A stretch of 58,978 nt of DNA from Pirellula sp. (GTDB lineage Bacteria; Planctomycetota; Planctomycetia; Pirellulales; Pirellulaceae), in NCBI GenBank assembly GCA_021300015.1, contig JAJTFB010000052.1:1-58978 (forward strand), in the 5' to 3' direction. A program made the translations under genes and the position numbers. This document shows, in pieces, positions 50,090-58,978 of the stretch (positions within the stretch are counted from its first letter, which is position 1; the number at the start of each line of letters is the position of its first letter). The notes below the pieces were generated by a model that worked only from the letters and a program-made list of their open reading frames with translations, searched no databases and was not told the origin of the DNA.

Positions 50090-52602
50090 CGTATGAAAAG
50101 GAATTGCTTGGAGTTCATCAAAGCCCAGAGCAGATCCTGGTAGCCTTCTGCCGGGCTGGGACTCGACGTGACGAAACTTCTGGCCTCGGCGAGCTCTTGA
50201 GTGTTGGGACCGCGACAAAGGGTTGCCAGGTAGAGCTCTTCGACGCACACATCGGTTGGCTTGCCCGATGCCACCAAGGCCGCGACACGACCTTGTCCGT
50301 CAGCAATCTTGCTCGATAGGATGTCGCCGTTGAGGGTGTGCAAGGCTTGGGCGAGGTTCTCATCGGCCGTGCGTTCGCACTCGCAGACGCTTGCCCGTTT
50401 GGTTTTACCAAAGGTGACCAGGAACGCATTGGTGTTGTTGGTTGCCGCGTCGGGTAGTTCGACCGCTCGTTTGCCCAACGGCATATTCGCATGCTTGGTC
50501 CGTACCATGGTCGCATCATCGATGCTATCGAGCAGGGGTTCGGCAGCGATCCGTTTGACCCGGTAGTGGCTGTAGAACCTTGTATCGTCGGCGTTGAATT
50601 CATTGGGCTGGGAATCGAGTTGGTAGAGTCGTGAGCGCATGATGGATCGCATCAGGTGCCGAACGTCGAATCCACTCTGCTGAAACTCGCTGACAAGATG
50701 GTCCATGAGCTGAGGGTTCGAGGGTGGATTGGTCGAGCGCATGTCATCGATGGGTTCGACCAATCCTCGACCCAGCAGGTAGGCGGTGTAGCGGTTGACG
50801 ATGTTGCGAGCAAAGGCGGCGTTTTCTTTGCGAGTGAGCCATTGGGCCAGAGCGATGCGACGATCGCTGGCGTGTTCCAAGGGATTGTCTTGGAGCGGGG
50901 TGGGTTTCATGACCGCACCTGTTTTGGGGTGGGAGACTTCTCCCCCGGAATTTACGACGACGACCGTTTCACCGCCAAAGATCCCAAACTCGGCGCTGTT
51001 TTTGCTCGCCACACGTGCAAAGAAGGCCGCGAACCCATAGTAGTCGTCTTGGCTATAGCGTTCGTAAGGATGATGGTGGCACTTTGCACACTGCAATCGA
51101 GTCCCTAGGAACAGCTGAGCGGTCGATTCGGCCAGATCCGTTGGGTTGTTGGCGATGCGGTAGTAATTGGCTGGCCCATTCGAGAAGATCGAGCCTTTAG
51201 CGGTGATCAGCTCGCTGACAAATTTGCCCATCGGTTTGTTGGTGCGGAACGATTCACGCATCCAATTGTGCAGTGCCCACATTCCGCTTTCGCCTAGCAC
51301 AGCAGAATTGTTGCGAATCAAATCCGACCACTTCAAACTCCAATAAGCCGCATACTGATCGTTGAACGTATTGAGATTGGCATCGCCAGAGAGTCCCAGC
51401 AGCCGATCGATCAGGAGCTCGCGTTTTCGCGGATCGGTCGAGGCAAGAAAGGCTCGCGTTTCGTCGAGACTGGGCAGGGCTCCGAGAGCATCGAGGAAGG
51501 CGCGCCGCAGAAAGGTTGCATCGTCGCAAAGGCCAGAGGGTGCGAGCCTGAGCTCCTGGAACTTGGACTTGGCGATCTCATCGATCGGCTGGAATGAAAC
51601 CCAGCTCTCGAGATTGACCGAGTCGGCAAATGGGACGACAAAGGTAGCGATCTCGGCCCGATCTCCAAAGCGTGCCATGACCGCTCCTTGACCCTTACCA
51701 ACGGTTTGCGCCAGACCCGAGCTCGATACCTTCACGACCCCTTCGTCCATGGCATCGAAGCGCGTCCAAGCGGTCACATCCCGCTGTTGGCCATCCTCAT
51801 AGGTGGCAAGCGTCCGGAGTTGTTGCATTTGGGCGACACTCGAGATTCGCTTGGCCGGATAGACTTCTAATCGAGTGATCTTTTCGGGACTGGGGTTGGG
51901 CTTGGGAGCTCCCGTTGCGATCCAACGGGCCATGACGCGATAGTCGTTCGAGTCGACCGCAAATCGTACTCCTCCACCGTGAGGAACCACTCCGGTGGCT
52001 TTCTTGAGCATCAAGCTCTCATCGGGATTGCTGGTGTTGATCCGACGGCTCCGAGCGCCGAGAGCTAAGCTTTGGTAATCGAGAACAGGATCAAAGGCCA
52101 TGACGCTCAAGACCAAGCCTCCTTTGCCATACTGGCTGGCATGGCATGAGCCTGCATTGCAACCGGATCGAGTGATCAGGGGCAGCAGGTCGCGATGGAA
52201 GTCGACTTGCGGAGCATCGACCAGACCAGCGACTTCGACCGGAATCTCGATTGTTCTTCCTTCGACCGTTGCGCTGACCTTTCCTGAACCGTTGCTCACT
52301 GCGGTCAAGCAACCCGAGGGGGAAACGGTGACGATCTCAGGGGTCAGAGATTGGAAGACCGATTGCGAGGTAAAGTCACTGGAAAGCTCGCTCGCAGTAG
52401 ATGGATTGCCAGTCGAAGAGGGATCGATCTGTTGAATCAGCAATTGCGCTTGGGCAAAGTTCCCACGCAGGGTTACTTGGGCCGGTTGGGCGACTAAGTT
52501 GCGGTCGGATTGCGCCTGGAGCGAACCGAGGTTCATCGCCGTAGCAACGATGATCCCTAGGACACAGATCACAGGGTGTATCAATGGATAAGTTCGGTAC
52601 AC
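50086..52602 (-). CDS. DUF1549/DUF1553 protein with Ig-like N-terminal domain
   Basis: 838 residues. Signal peptide MYRTYPLIHPVICVLGIIVATAM. An N-terminal BIG2-like Ig domain is followed by a cytochrome-like segment SGCNAGSCHASQYGKGGL (CxxxxCH rather than CxxCH, as often seen in this subfamily). A second BIG2-like insert (about 245-325) precedes DUF1549 (about 340-550; LRRAFLDALGALPSLDETRAFL; CAKCHHHPYERYSQDDYYG, with a standard CxxCH). DUF1553 follows (about 600-830; FARNIVNRYTAYLLGRGLVEPIDDMRSTNPP). GTG start at 52602 supported by GGGAGG eight bases upstream. It is the middle gene of the DUF1501-DUF1549-PPC operon. Periplasmic; activity unknown. Confidence 0.9.
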   Translation of the reverse strand: MYRTYPLIHPVICVLGIIVATAMNLGSLQAQSDRNLVAQPAQVTLRGNFAQAQLLIQQIDPSSTGNPSTASELSSDFTSQSVFQSLTPEIVTVSPSGCLTAVSNGSGKVSATVEGRTIEIPVEVAGLVDAPQVDFHRDLLPLITRSGCNAGSCHASQYGKGGLVLSVMAFDPVLDYQSLALGARSRRINTSNPDESLMLKKATGVVPHGGGVRFAVDSNDYRVMARWIATGAPKPNPSPEKITRLEVYPAKRISSVAQMQQLRTLATYEDGQQRDVTAWTRFDAMDEGVVKVSSSGLAQTVGKGQGAVMARFGDRAEIATFVVPFADSVNLESWVSFQPIDEIAKSKFQELRLAPSGLCDDATFLRRAFLDALGALPSLDETRAFLASTDPRKRELLIDRLLGLSGDANLNTFNDQYAAYWSLKWSDLIRNNSAVLGESGMWALHNWMRESFRTNKPMGKFVSELITAKGSIFSNGPANYYRIANNPTDLAESTAQLFLGTRLQCAKCHHHPYERYSQDDYYGFAAFFARVASKNSAEFGIFGGETVVVVNSGGEVSHPKTGAVMKPTPLQDNPLEHASDRRIALAQWLTRKENAAFARNIVNRYTAYLLGRGLVEPIDDMRSTNPPSNPQLMDHLVSEFQQSGFDVRHLMRSIMRSRLYQLDSQPNEFNADDTRFYSHYRVKRIAAEPLLDSIDDATMVRTKHANMPLGKRAVELPDAATNNTNAFLVTFGKTKRASVCECERTADENLAQALHTLNGDILSSKIADGQGRVAALVASGKPTDVCVEELYLATLCRGPNTQELAEARSFVTSSPSPAEGYQDLLWALMNSKQFLFIR

Positions 52603-52622
52603 GGCTTAGCCTCCCAAGGCGA

Positions 52623-53936
52623 TTAGACCCACTCGCGAACCGGTTCGCCTTCGAGCAGTCGAATGGGTCGACCATCGCTGGTCGTGACGGTCAGATCCAA
52701 TGGCAGCCCGAGTTTGTGGTACATCGTCGCGACAATGTTTTCGGTGAAGTACTCATTGGATTTTGGTTGCCCTCCATCCGCATCGGTTTCACCGATGATG
52801 CTGCCGCCAGGTATTCCAGCACCCGCCATGATCGCAAAGCCGGAGCTTGCCCAGTGATCGCGTCCGATCGCAGGATTGATCTTCGGGGTGCGACCGAAGT
52901 CGGTCATCCAGACGACAAGGGTCGAATCCAGGAGGCCTTGTTGCTCCAGATCGATCAGCAGAGCCGGGAGGGCTTGGTCGACCTGAGGCATGCGATGTTG
53001 TTTCAGGCCGTTAAAGCAGTCTTGATGGTGATCCCAACCCGGATCGCTGACGGTGACGAATCGCACACCGGATTGGATCAGACGGCGGGCAAGCAGGAGG
53101 CGCTGGCCAAAGGAGCTGCGCCCATAGTCGTTTCGGAGAGCCTCCGGTTCGCTGGCGATGTCAAAGGCCTGTTTAGTCTCCGGCGCGGTGATCATCTTGA
53201 AGGCGGTTTTGTAATGTTCATCGAGGGCATCGAACGCCGCAGGCTGTTTATCAGCAGTTCGCTGCATACGATCGATCTTGTCGAGCAAATCGCGTCTTCG
53301 ATCGATGCGGGTCAACTCCATGTTCAGTGGCGGGGTGATATCGCGGACCGAGAAACGATCGACATTGGCTTCGGCATGGATCTCAAAAGCCGCGTGTTCC
53401 AAACCAAGAACGCCAGGCAAGCCCCCTTGGAACGATCGATCGACATGGGCTCCCAATTGGACAAACGGTGGCAATGCCGATTTGAATCCGAGTTGTTGCG
53501 AGACGACCGAGCCGACGCAAGGATAAATCAGCGACGGATTGATATTGCGACCCGACATGCACCAGTGGTCGGCAACTCCGTGTCCAGCGTTTTTGGGATT
53601 CCAGCCCCGAAGCAGGGAGAAACGATTGATCTCTTTAGCCATGCGCGGGCACAGTTCGGTAAAGTGCACGCCCGGGATCGCCGTTTCGATGACGCTCAAG
53701 GGCCCCCGAACGCCGTCGGAGGCCAAGGGTTTCGGGTCAAACGTGTCGTGGTGGCTCGTGCCACCTTGGGTCCATATAAAGATGCAGTTGACGTTCGAGC
53801 GGGCATCACCGCCGTTGGCATGCAATCGGGTGGGGGCCAGGAACGCTGGGATCGTTAATCCTGCGGCTACCGAGGAAGCGGCCGACCCGAGCCAGTCGCG
53901 GCGTGTGTGGGTCCGATTTGGATAGGAAAGAGCCAT
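52623..53936 (-). CDS. DUF1501 protein with Tat-like signal
   Basis: 437 residues. The N terminus THTRRDWLGSAASSVAAGLTIPAFL fits a twin-arginine signal. Family blocks: CIFIWTQGGTSHHDTFDPKP, VHFTELCPRMAKEINRFSLLRG, FVTVSDPGWDHHQDCFNGLKQ, LVVWMTDFGRTPKINPAIGRDHWASSGFAIMAGAGIPGG, with His/Asp residues in positions comparable to the other DUF1501 protein in this window (40179-41624). AGGAGG lies five bases before the ATG. First gene of the operon; the DUF1549 gene starts 20 bp after its stop. Function unproven; family members resemble metal-dependent sulfatases/phosphatases. Confidence 0.9.
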   Translation of the reverse strand: MALSYPNRTHTRRDWLGSAASSVAAGLTIPAFLAPTRLHANGGDARSNVNCIFIWTQGGTSHHDTFDPKPLASDGVRGPLSVIETAIPGVHFTELCPRMAKEINRFSLLRGWNPKNAGHGVADHWCMSGRNINPSLIYPCVGSVVSQQLGFKSALPPFVQLGAHVDRSFQGGLPGVLGLEHAAFEIHAEANVDRFSVRDITPPLNMELTRIDRRRDLLDKIDRMQRTADKQPAAFDALDEHYKTAFKMITAPETKQAFDIASEPEALRNDYGRSSFGQRLLLARRLIQSGVRFVTVSDPGWDHHQDCFNGLKQHRMPQVDQALPALLIDLEQQGLLDSTLVVWMTDFGRTPKINPAIGRDHWASSGFAIMAGAGIPGGSIIGETDADGGQPKSNEYFTENIVATMYHKLGLPLDLTVTTSDGRPIRLLEGEPVREWV

Positions 53937-54242
53937 CGAGTCCTCCTGCGTTGCAGAGTCGACTAGTGGAAGGGTAGGGTGGGGGCTCAGGCAAGGTAGG
54001 GCGTCCGAGGACCGGCTACTAAGATATCTATGAGTCTAGCTGATGAATCGGCTAAAAACAACTTGGACCTTGGCTGAATCGACTGGGCTTATTGTGTTCG
54101 CCGGTGGGCTATCGCAACACACCGTCCGGGAGAAAACCGCGATTTCTTGAGAAAAATTGGATTATTGCTAGGTGCATGGAGATTCTTCAATCGTTATAGA
54201 GATACGTGATCTTTGTTTGGAAAGTCGACCTAGGATTTAGCG
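53937..54242. other. Intergenic region between divergent genes
   Basis: This 306-bp spacer must hold the promoters of the minus-strand DUF1501 operon and the plus-strand MFS-spermidine synthase gene. I see a TTGAGA at 54149 in an A+T-rich stretch but no well-spaced -10 partner, and only short GTCC/GGAC-type hairpins. No protein-coding frame and no RNA gene recognised. Confidence 0.6.
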
Positions 54243-56480
54243 ATGCAGCAAGAGAATGTGCCCCGAGCCTCGGTGGGCTTTTCGCCTTTGGCCTATGCGG
54301 TCACTGTTTTCATCAGCGCGTTTTTGTTGTTCCAGGTCCAACCGCTACTGAGCAAGTTCATCCTGCCATGGTTTGGTGGAACCCCTGCGGTTTGGACTTC
54401 GGCGATGCTCTTTTTTCAAATCGTACTCTTCTTGGGCTATCTCTATGCGCACCTGACGAGTGTTCACCTGGCGCCTCGGTCGCGTTTGTATCTGCACCTT
54501 GGGGTCTTGGCAGTGGCTCTTGGGAGCGTCGCGATCAATCGGCTGATACCTCCGACATCCCTGCGCCCCACGGGTGCGGATAACGAATGGCCGCTGCTGC
54601 AGGTTTTGATGTTGCTCGGAGCAACGGTTGGGTTGCCCTACTTTGCACTTTCGTCGACTGGCCCCTTGTTACAAAAGTGGTTCAGTGAGTCGTTTGACAA
54701 GTCACCTTACCGATTGTTTGCCCTTTCGAATTTTGGATCGTTGTTGGCATTGGTGAGTTACCCATTTTTCTTTGAGGCCAACTGGGGGATTGTCTCCCAA
54801 GCGGCCATGTGGTCGGCGGGGTTTGCTGCATTTACGCTCTGTTGTGGCTACTGTGCCTGGCAGACTTATTCGCTTAGCTCGCAACGTCTTTCTGCGGTTT
54901 CGATAACGGGCACATCATCGCATTCCAAATCACCAGGTTCTGTGAGTGAGGTTCAACCTAGCGGGATCATCGAGGGACCACCGAGTCTTTTCCAGATGGT
55001 CAAATGGATTGTGCTACCTACATTAGCCTGCATCGTATTTTTGGCGGTGACCAATGAAGTCTGTCAAAACATTGCCACCGTACCGCTGCTGTGGATTGTT
55101 CCCCTGGCCCTTTATCTGCTTTCGTTCATCGTGGCGTTCGACCAACCCAAGTGGTATTCGCGTTCCCTCTACACGATGGTTGGGCTTGTTTTCCTTTTTC
55201 TCTTGTCGAACTACAGAGAGTTTGTCTACTCGGCTTCGGACATTATCAATGGGATGCTTGGACGGTCGGGTGCCAATGAAATTCTGCTTTCGAAGCTTTG
55301 GTGGCTCGAAGCGGGTATCTATTTCTCTGCATTGTTCTGCATGCTTGTGGTTTGTCATGGGGAGCTTGCAAAATCCAAACCGGGGCCGGGGTATCTCACG
55401 CGGTTCTATTTGACCATTTCGCTCGGTGGGGCTCTTGGCGGTATCCTGGTGAATCTGATCGCACCTTATGTGTTCAAAACATTCTTTGAACTACCACTCG
55501 CTTTTTTGTGCTGTGCACTGCTGTGCGTAGTCATTCTCTATTCGATCATCGCACAGAAACGCAGCCCGATGCGTCTTGGGCTATTCGGGCTCGGAACGCT
55601 CTTGGCCATCGGCACTTGCTTTTTCCTCATTCGCGATGCATTGCCAGAGCAAGACTCCGAAAATGACAACGTTCTACATGAAGCTAGGAATTTTTATGGC
55701 GTGCTATCGGTAGACCGGCTCGATCGAAATACGCCGGAGGATGTTTTCGCCTTCTACAGCGGGCACATTCAGCATGGAAGGCAGTATGCGGATCCGATGA
55801 AAAGGCATCTACCATTGACCTATTACGGCCAAGGCTCAGGTTGCGAGATAGGCATTCGCTACGTCCAGCAAAAGCACGCGCAATGCCATATAGGAGCCAT
55901 TGGGTTGGGAGTAGGCACGGTCGCTGCCTACGCACGAACCGAAGATCGGTTTCGCTTCTATGAAATCAACCCCCAAGTCATCGAGGTGGCTAAAAACACG
56001 CAGTGGTTCCATTATCTTTCCGATTGCCGCGGCAAAGTCGACACGGTGTTGGGAGACGCCCGTTTGCAACTCGAACGGGAACTCAAATCCGGTGAAAACC
56101 AGCAGTTCGATCTACTGATCCTCGATGCGTTCTCCGGGGACGCTGTCCCGACGCACCTTCTGACCGATGAAGCCATCGGCATTTACTCGGAGCATCTCAA
56201 GCCCGACGGTCTGCTGGTTATCCACATCACCAACACACACTTGGATCTCTTTCCCGTAACCGAGCAATTGGCTCAAAAGCACGGATATGGTTACCGCAGA
56301 ATGTACCGCAAGGAGACCGATACACTGAGTCGAAATTACTACATCCTACTGAGCAAGGATCCGCAATTCCTCGAACAAGTCGCCGACGAAATCGAGGACT
56401 TGCCCGAGTATCTCAAACGACCGCGCAGCGTTCCACTCTGGACCGACGAGTACACGAACCTGACTCGCCTCCTGCGCTAA
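54243..56480 (+). CDS. Fused MFS-like membrane / spermidine synthase-like protein
   Basis: 745 residues. The N-terminal two-thirds (to about residue 465) have about 12 hydrophobic helices: FQVQPLLSKFILPWFGG is the conserved start of this family, then SSTGPLLQKWFS and LYRLFALSNFGSLLAL-like RLFALSNFGSLLALVSYPF. The C-terminal part (about 500-740) is a spermidine synthase-fold methyltransferase-like domain: AIGLGVGTVAAYARTEDRFRFYEINPQVIEVA (nucleotide-binding), VLGDARLQLERE and DLLILDAFSGDAVPTHLLTDEA. Catalytic residues for true spermidine synthesis are not obvious, so the substrate is open. AGGA precedes the ATG. Confidence 0.88.
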   Translation: MQQENVPRASVGFSPLAYAVTVFISAFLLFQVQPLLSKFILPWFGGTPAVWTSAMLFFQIVLFLGYLYAHLTSVHLAPRSRLYLHLGVLAVALGSVAINRLIPPTSLRPTGADNEWPLLQVLMLLGATVGLPYFALSSTGPLLQKWFSESFDKSPYRLFALSNFGSLLALVSYPFFFEANWGIVSQAAMWSAGFAAFTLCCGYCAWQTYSLSSQRLSAVSITGTSSHSKSPGSVSEVQPSGIIEGPPSLFQMVKWIVLPTLACIVFLAVTNEVCQNIATVPLLWIVPLALYLLSFIVAFDQPKWYSRSLYTMVGLVFLFLLSNYREFVYSASDIINGMLGRSGANEILLSKLWWLEAGIYFSALFCMLVVCHGELAKSKPGPGYLTRFYLTISLGGALGGILVNLIAPYVFKTFFELPLAFLCCALLCVVILYSIIAQKRSPMRLGLFGLGTLLAIGTCFFLIRDALPEQDSENDNVLHEARNFYGVLSVDRLDRNTPEDVFAFYSGHIQHGRQYADPMKRHLPLTYYGQGSGCEIGIRYVQQKHAQCHIGAIGLGVGTVAAYARTEDRFRFYEINPQVIEVAKNTQWFHYLSDCRGKVDTVLGDARLQLERELKSGENQQFDLLILDAFSGDAVPTHLLTDEAIGIYSEHLKPDGLLVIHITNTHLDLFPVTEQLAQKHGYGYRRMYRKETDTLSRNYYILLSKDPQFLEQVADEIEDLPEYLKRPRSVPLWTDEYTNLTRLLR

Positions 56481-56526
56481 ATCTTTCTGCCGAGACAGCC
56501 TAGAGAAATGATTCCGAGCGAACGGA

Positions 56527-56550
56527 AAATGTTGGCGACGGCCAACGTTT
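56527..56550 (+). terminator. Hairpin after MFS-spermidine synthase gene
   Basis: AAATGTTGGC pairs with GCCAACGTTT (10 bp, one G-T) around a GACG loop, 47 bp after the stop codon. Only three T follow, so termination is plausible but not certain. Confidence 0.45.
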
Positions 56551-56561
56551 AGGCTTACAAT
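56532..56561 (+). promoter_or_regulatory. Candidate promoter for secretin-N-like gene
   Basis: TTGGCG (56532-56537), an 18-bp spacer and TACAAT (56556-56561) make a reasonable housekeeping-type promoter, giving a leader of about 100 nt before the ATG at 56666. The -35 lies inside the preceding hairpin. Confidence 0.4.
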
Positions 56562-56665
56562 CTCGTTAAGAAGTTTGAGTGGATTCTTTCCGGATCGCTC
56601 ATCCAAGTCGGCAACCTACTCTTCTCGGTCTCTCTTTTCTGCATCTCTTCAATGGAGAAACGCTC

Positions 56666-57535
56666 ATGACTCGATTCTTTTTCTCAATGGTCGGTATCGC
56701 TGGGGGTATCGCACTGGTGACCGCACTGAAAATCAGCGGGTCGGGGGTTGTCAACCAAACCCCTCAAGTGCCTAGAAAAATAGAAACATTCAGCGACCAA
56801 CCGGATGTGCTAGCCCAGATGGGCGGGATGGGAATGGGGGGCATGGGTGGTGGTATGAGTGGGGGCGATGTGGGTTATCTAGCCTCGTCTGCGAACTGGC
56901 CTGCGCCAAAACTACTGGTCCCTTACGAATGGTCCAAAGCGGATGCCGAGGTTCCAGGTTGGCTCGATGGTGCCGCGGATGCTGAGGCCAATGAGCGAGA
57001 AGCTGTTATTCGTCGCGCGCTGGACAAACGTATCGACCTAAGCCTCGGGAAAACACCCCTGAACCTTTTCTTTCAAACGCTGAGCGAGCAATTGGGGATC
57101 GCTATCTTGATCGATGAGAAAGGATTGGAAGATGAGACCATCAAACCAGAGGACCCCGTAACTGCAGATCGCACGGATACGCGCGCACGCGACATCATCC
57201 GACAAGTACTCGAACCATTGAATTTGACAACGGTAGTGAAAGGAGAAGCACTCCTTGTCACCAACAAAAAGAATTCGGCCAATATCAACCGTTACTATGA
57301 CCTTAGCTTTATCTTGCCCAACAACACAGTAACGAACGACCTCATTCACGCTATCGAAGCGTTGATCACTCCGGAGACTTGGGTCAACGCTGGGGGAACT
57401 TCCATGATGTCGATGGTCGGTTCGGTCTTGGTGGTCCGGGCCAACGAGGAGACACAGGACGAGCTAGCCACCTTCCTGCGCCAGATCGCTAAGCAGAATG
57501 CAACGAATCTCAAACCGCGGAGATTTGAGGAGTAG
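56666..57535 (+). CDS. Stand-alone secretin N-domain-like protein with Gly/Met-rich segment
   Basis: 289 residues. N-terminal hydrophobic helix FFFSMVGIAGGIALVTAL (signal or anchor). A low-complexity MGGMGMGGMGGGMSGGDVGY stretch lies near residue 50. The folded part begins with ALDKRIDLSLGKTPLNLFFQTLSEQLGIAILIDEKG ... DIIRQVLEPLNLTTVVKGEALLVTNKKN, which matches the STN-like domain of the secretin at 17505-19322 (compare MLEPLNLTYVVKNEVVKI). It continues with TPETWVNAGGTSMMSMVGSVLVVRANEETQDELATFLRQI, similar to the secretin's VWLNAGGTATMSP region. The beta-barrel domain is absent, so it cannot form a pore itself. Role unknown. GGAG lies upstream of ATG 56666. Confidence 0.8.
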   Translation: MTRFFFSMVGIAGGIALVTALKISGSGVVNQTPQVPRKIETFSDQPDVLAQMGGMGMGGMGGGMSGGDVGYLASSANWPAPKLLVPYEWSKADAEVPGWLDGAADAEANEREAVIRRALDKRIDLSLGKTPLNLFFQTLSEQLGIAILIDEKGLEDETIKPEDPVTADRTDTRARDIIRQVLEPLNLTTVVKGEALLVTNKKNSANINRYYDLSFILPNNTVTNDLIHAIEALITPETWVNAGGTSMMSMVGSVLVVRANEETQDELATFLRQIAKQNATNLKPRRFEE

Positions 57536-57554
57536 CCCGTTGCGGAAAAGGCAG

Positions 57555-57649
57555 GAGCCATTGGGGACAATGGCTCTACCAAAGTGTAGATCGATTGTCC
57601 CCAATCGATCCTCTTGAGGCGCAAGCCGAGAGTGGAATCGGCAGCGCCT
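57555..57649. other. Three-hairpin intergenic element with complementary loops
   Basis: Three strong hairpins in 95 nt. A: GAGCCATT/AATGGCTC (57555-57576) with loop GGGGAC. B: GATCGATTG/CAATCGATC (57589-57610) with loop TCCC. C: AGGCGC+GCCGA / TCGGC+GCGCCT (57617-57649) with a small internal loop and loop GAGTGGAA. The loop regions of A and B are complementary: ATTGGGGACAAT (57560-57571) and ATTGTCCCCAAT (57594-57605) form a 12-nt inverted repeat. The two hairpins could therefore kiss or refold into one long helix. The DNA is symmetric enough that either strand could form it. It may be a structured RNA, an attenuator ahead of the gene at 57744, or a REP-like element; no family recognised. Confidence 0.6.
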
Positions 57650-57679
57650 GTCCGTGTGGAATCCAAAGCTAGGATAGGC

Positions 57680-57685
57680 TATACT
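57680..57685 (+). promoter_or_regulatory. Possible -10 box before partial DUF1549 gene
   Basis: TATACT lies 59 bp before the ATG at 57744, with only a poor -35 (TGGAAT) at 17 bp. Weak candidate. Confidence 0.25.
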
Positions 57686-57743
57686 CAAAGCCCCTCCCAA
57701 CGTGTCGGCACCCATCCCCCCTGAGCCCACATCCACATCCCGT

Positions 57744-58978
<1,235 letters not shown>

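Overview
The window looks like a chromosomal segment of a planctomycete, most likely Pirellulaceae (Rhodopirellula/Pirellula-like). The inference rests on gene content: three DUF1549/DUF1553 (PSCyt/PSD) proteins, two of them paired with DUF1501 proteins, a ThuA-NPCBM-PVC-type haem-binding dehydrogenase, DUF1598, secretins with the planctomycete N-terminal layout, and many exported proteins. No integrase, transposase, plasmid or phage gene was seen, and no CRISPR array.

Layout. 1-2169: truncated tRNA-Ser(GCT), an EamA permease and a sugar-phosphate isomerase-like protein, all minus. 2456-6723: large secreted ThuA/NPCBM/PVC-dehydrogenase/cytochrome gene, broken in the middle. 6879-8807: minus-strand ABC exporter. 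9024-14742: plus-strand run of sugar ABC permease, small membrane protein, PanE-like reductase, phosphodiester glycosidase, UDP-glucuronate decarboxylase and FolP. 14928-19322: secreted gluzincin-type peptidase and a secretin gene, also broken. 19624-20760: secreted FRDASGR-repeat protein and a cytochrome-domain remnant. 20749-26866: nagB, a beta-hydroxyacid dehydrogenase, a HemD-HemE fusion and a copper P-type ATPase. 26983-32241: M28 peptidase, FHA-GAF-sigma54 activator, DUF1598 protein. 32416-40092 (minus): lipoprotein, E2-like acyltransferase, double-parvulin foldase, FtsX-type permease (broken) and MtnB. 40179-44688: DUF1501 + DUF1549/1553 pair. 44913-47804: PiT phosphate transporter and DEAD-box helicase. 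47936-53936: second DUF1501/DUF1549 module with a PPC-domain protein. 54243-58978: fused MFS-spermidine synthase, stand-alone secretin-N-like protein, a multi-hairpin intergenic element, and a third DUF1549-type gene running off the window.

The two most unusual signals are: (1) three otherwise well-conserved genes (near 4755, 17530 and 36993) each appear to lack a conserved internal block of roughly 30-60 codons, in each case leaving a frame break. This is either a shared mutational process or a recurring assembly error. (2) The 95-nt region 57555-57649 holds three consecutive strong hairpins, two of which have mutually complementary loops. Function calls below are from recognisable motifs and family knowledge; no database search was run.
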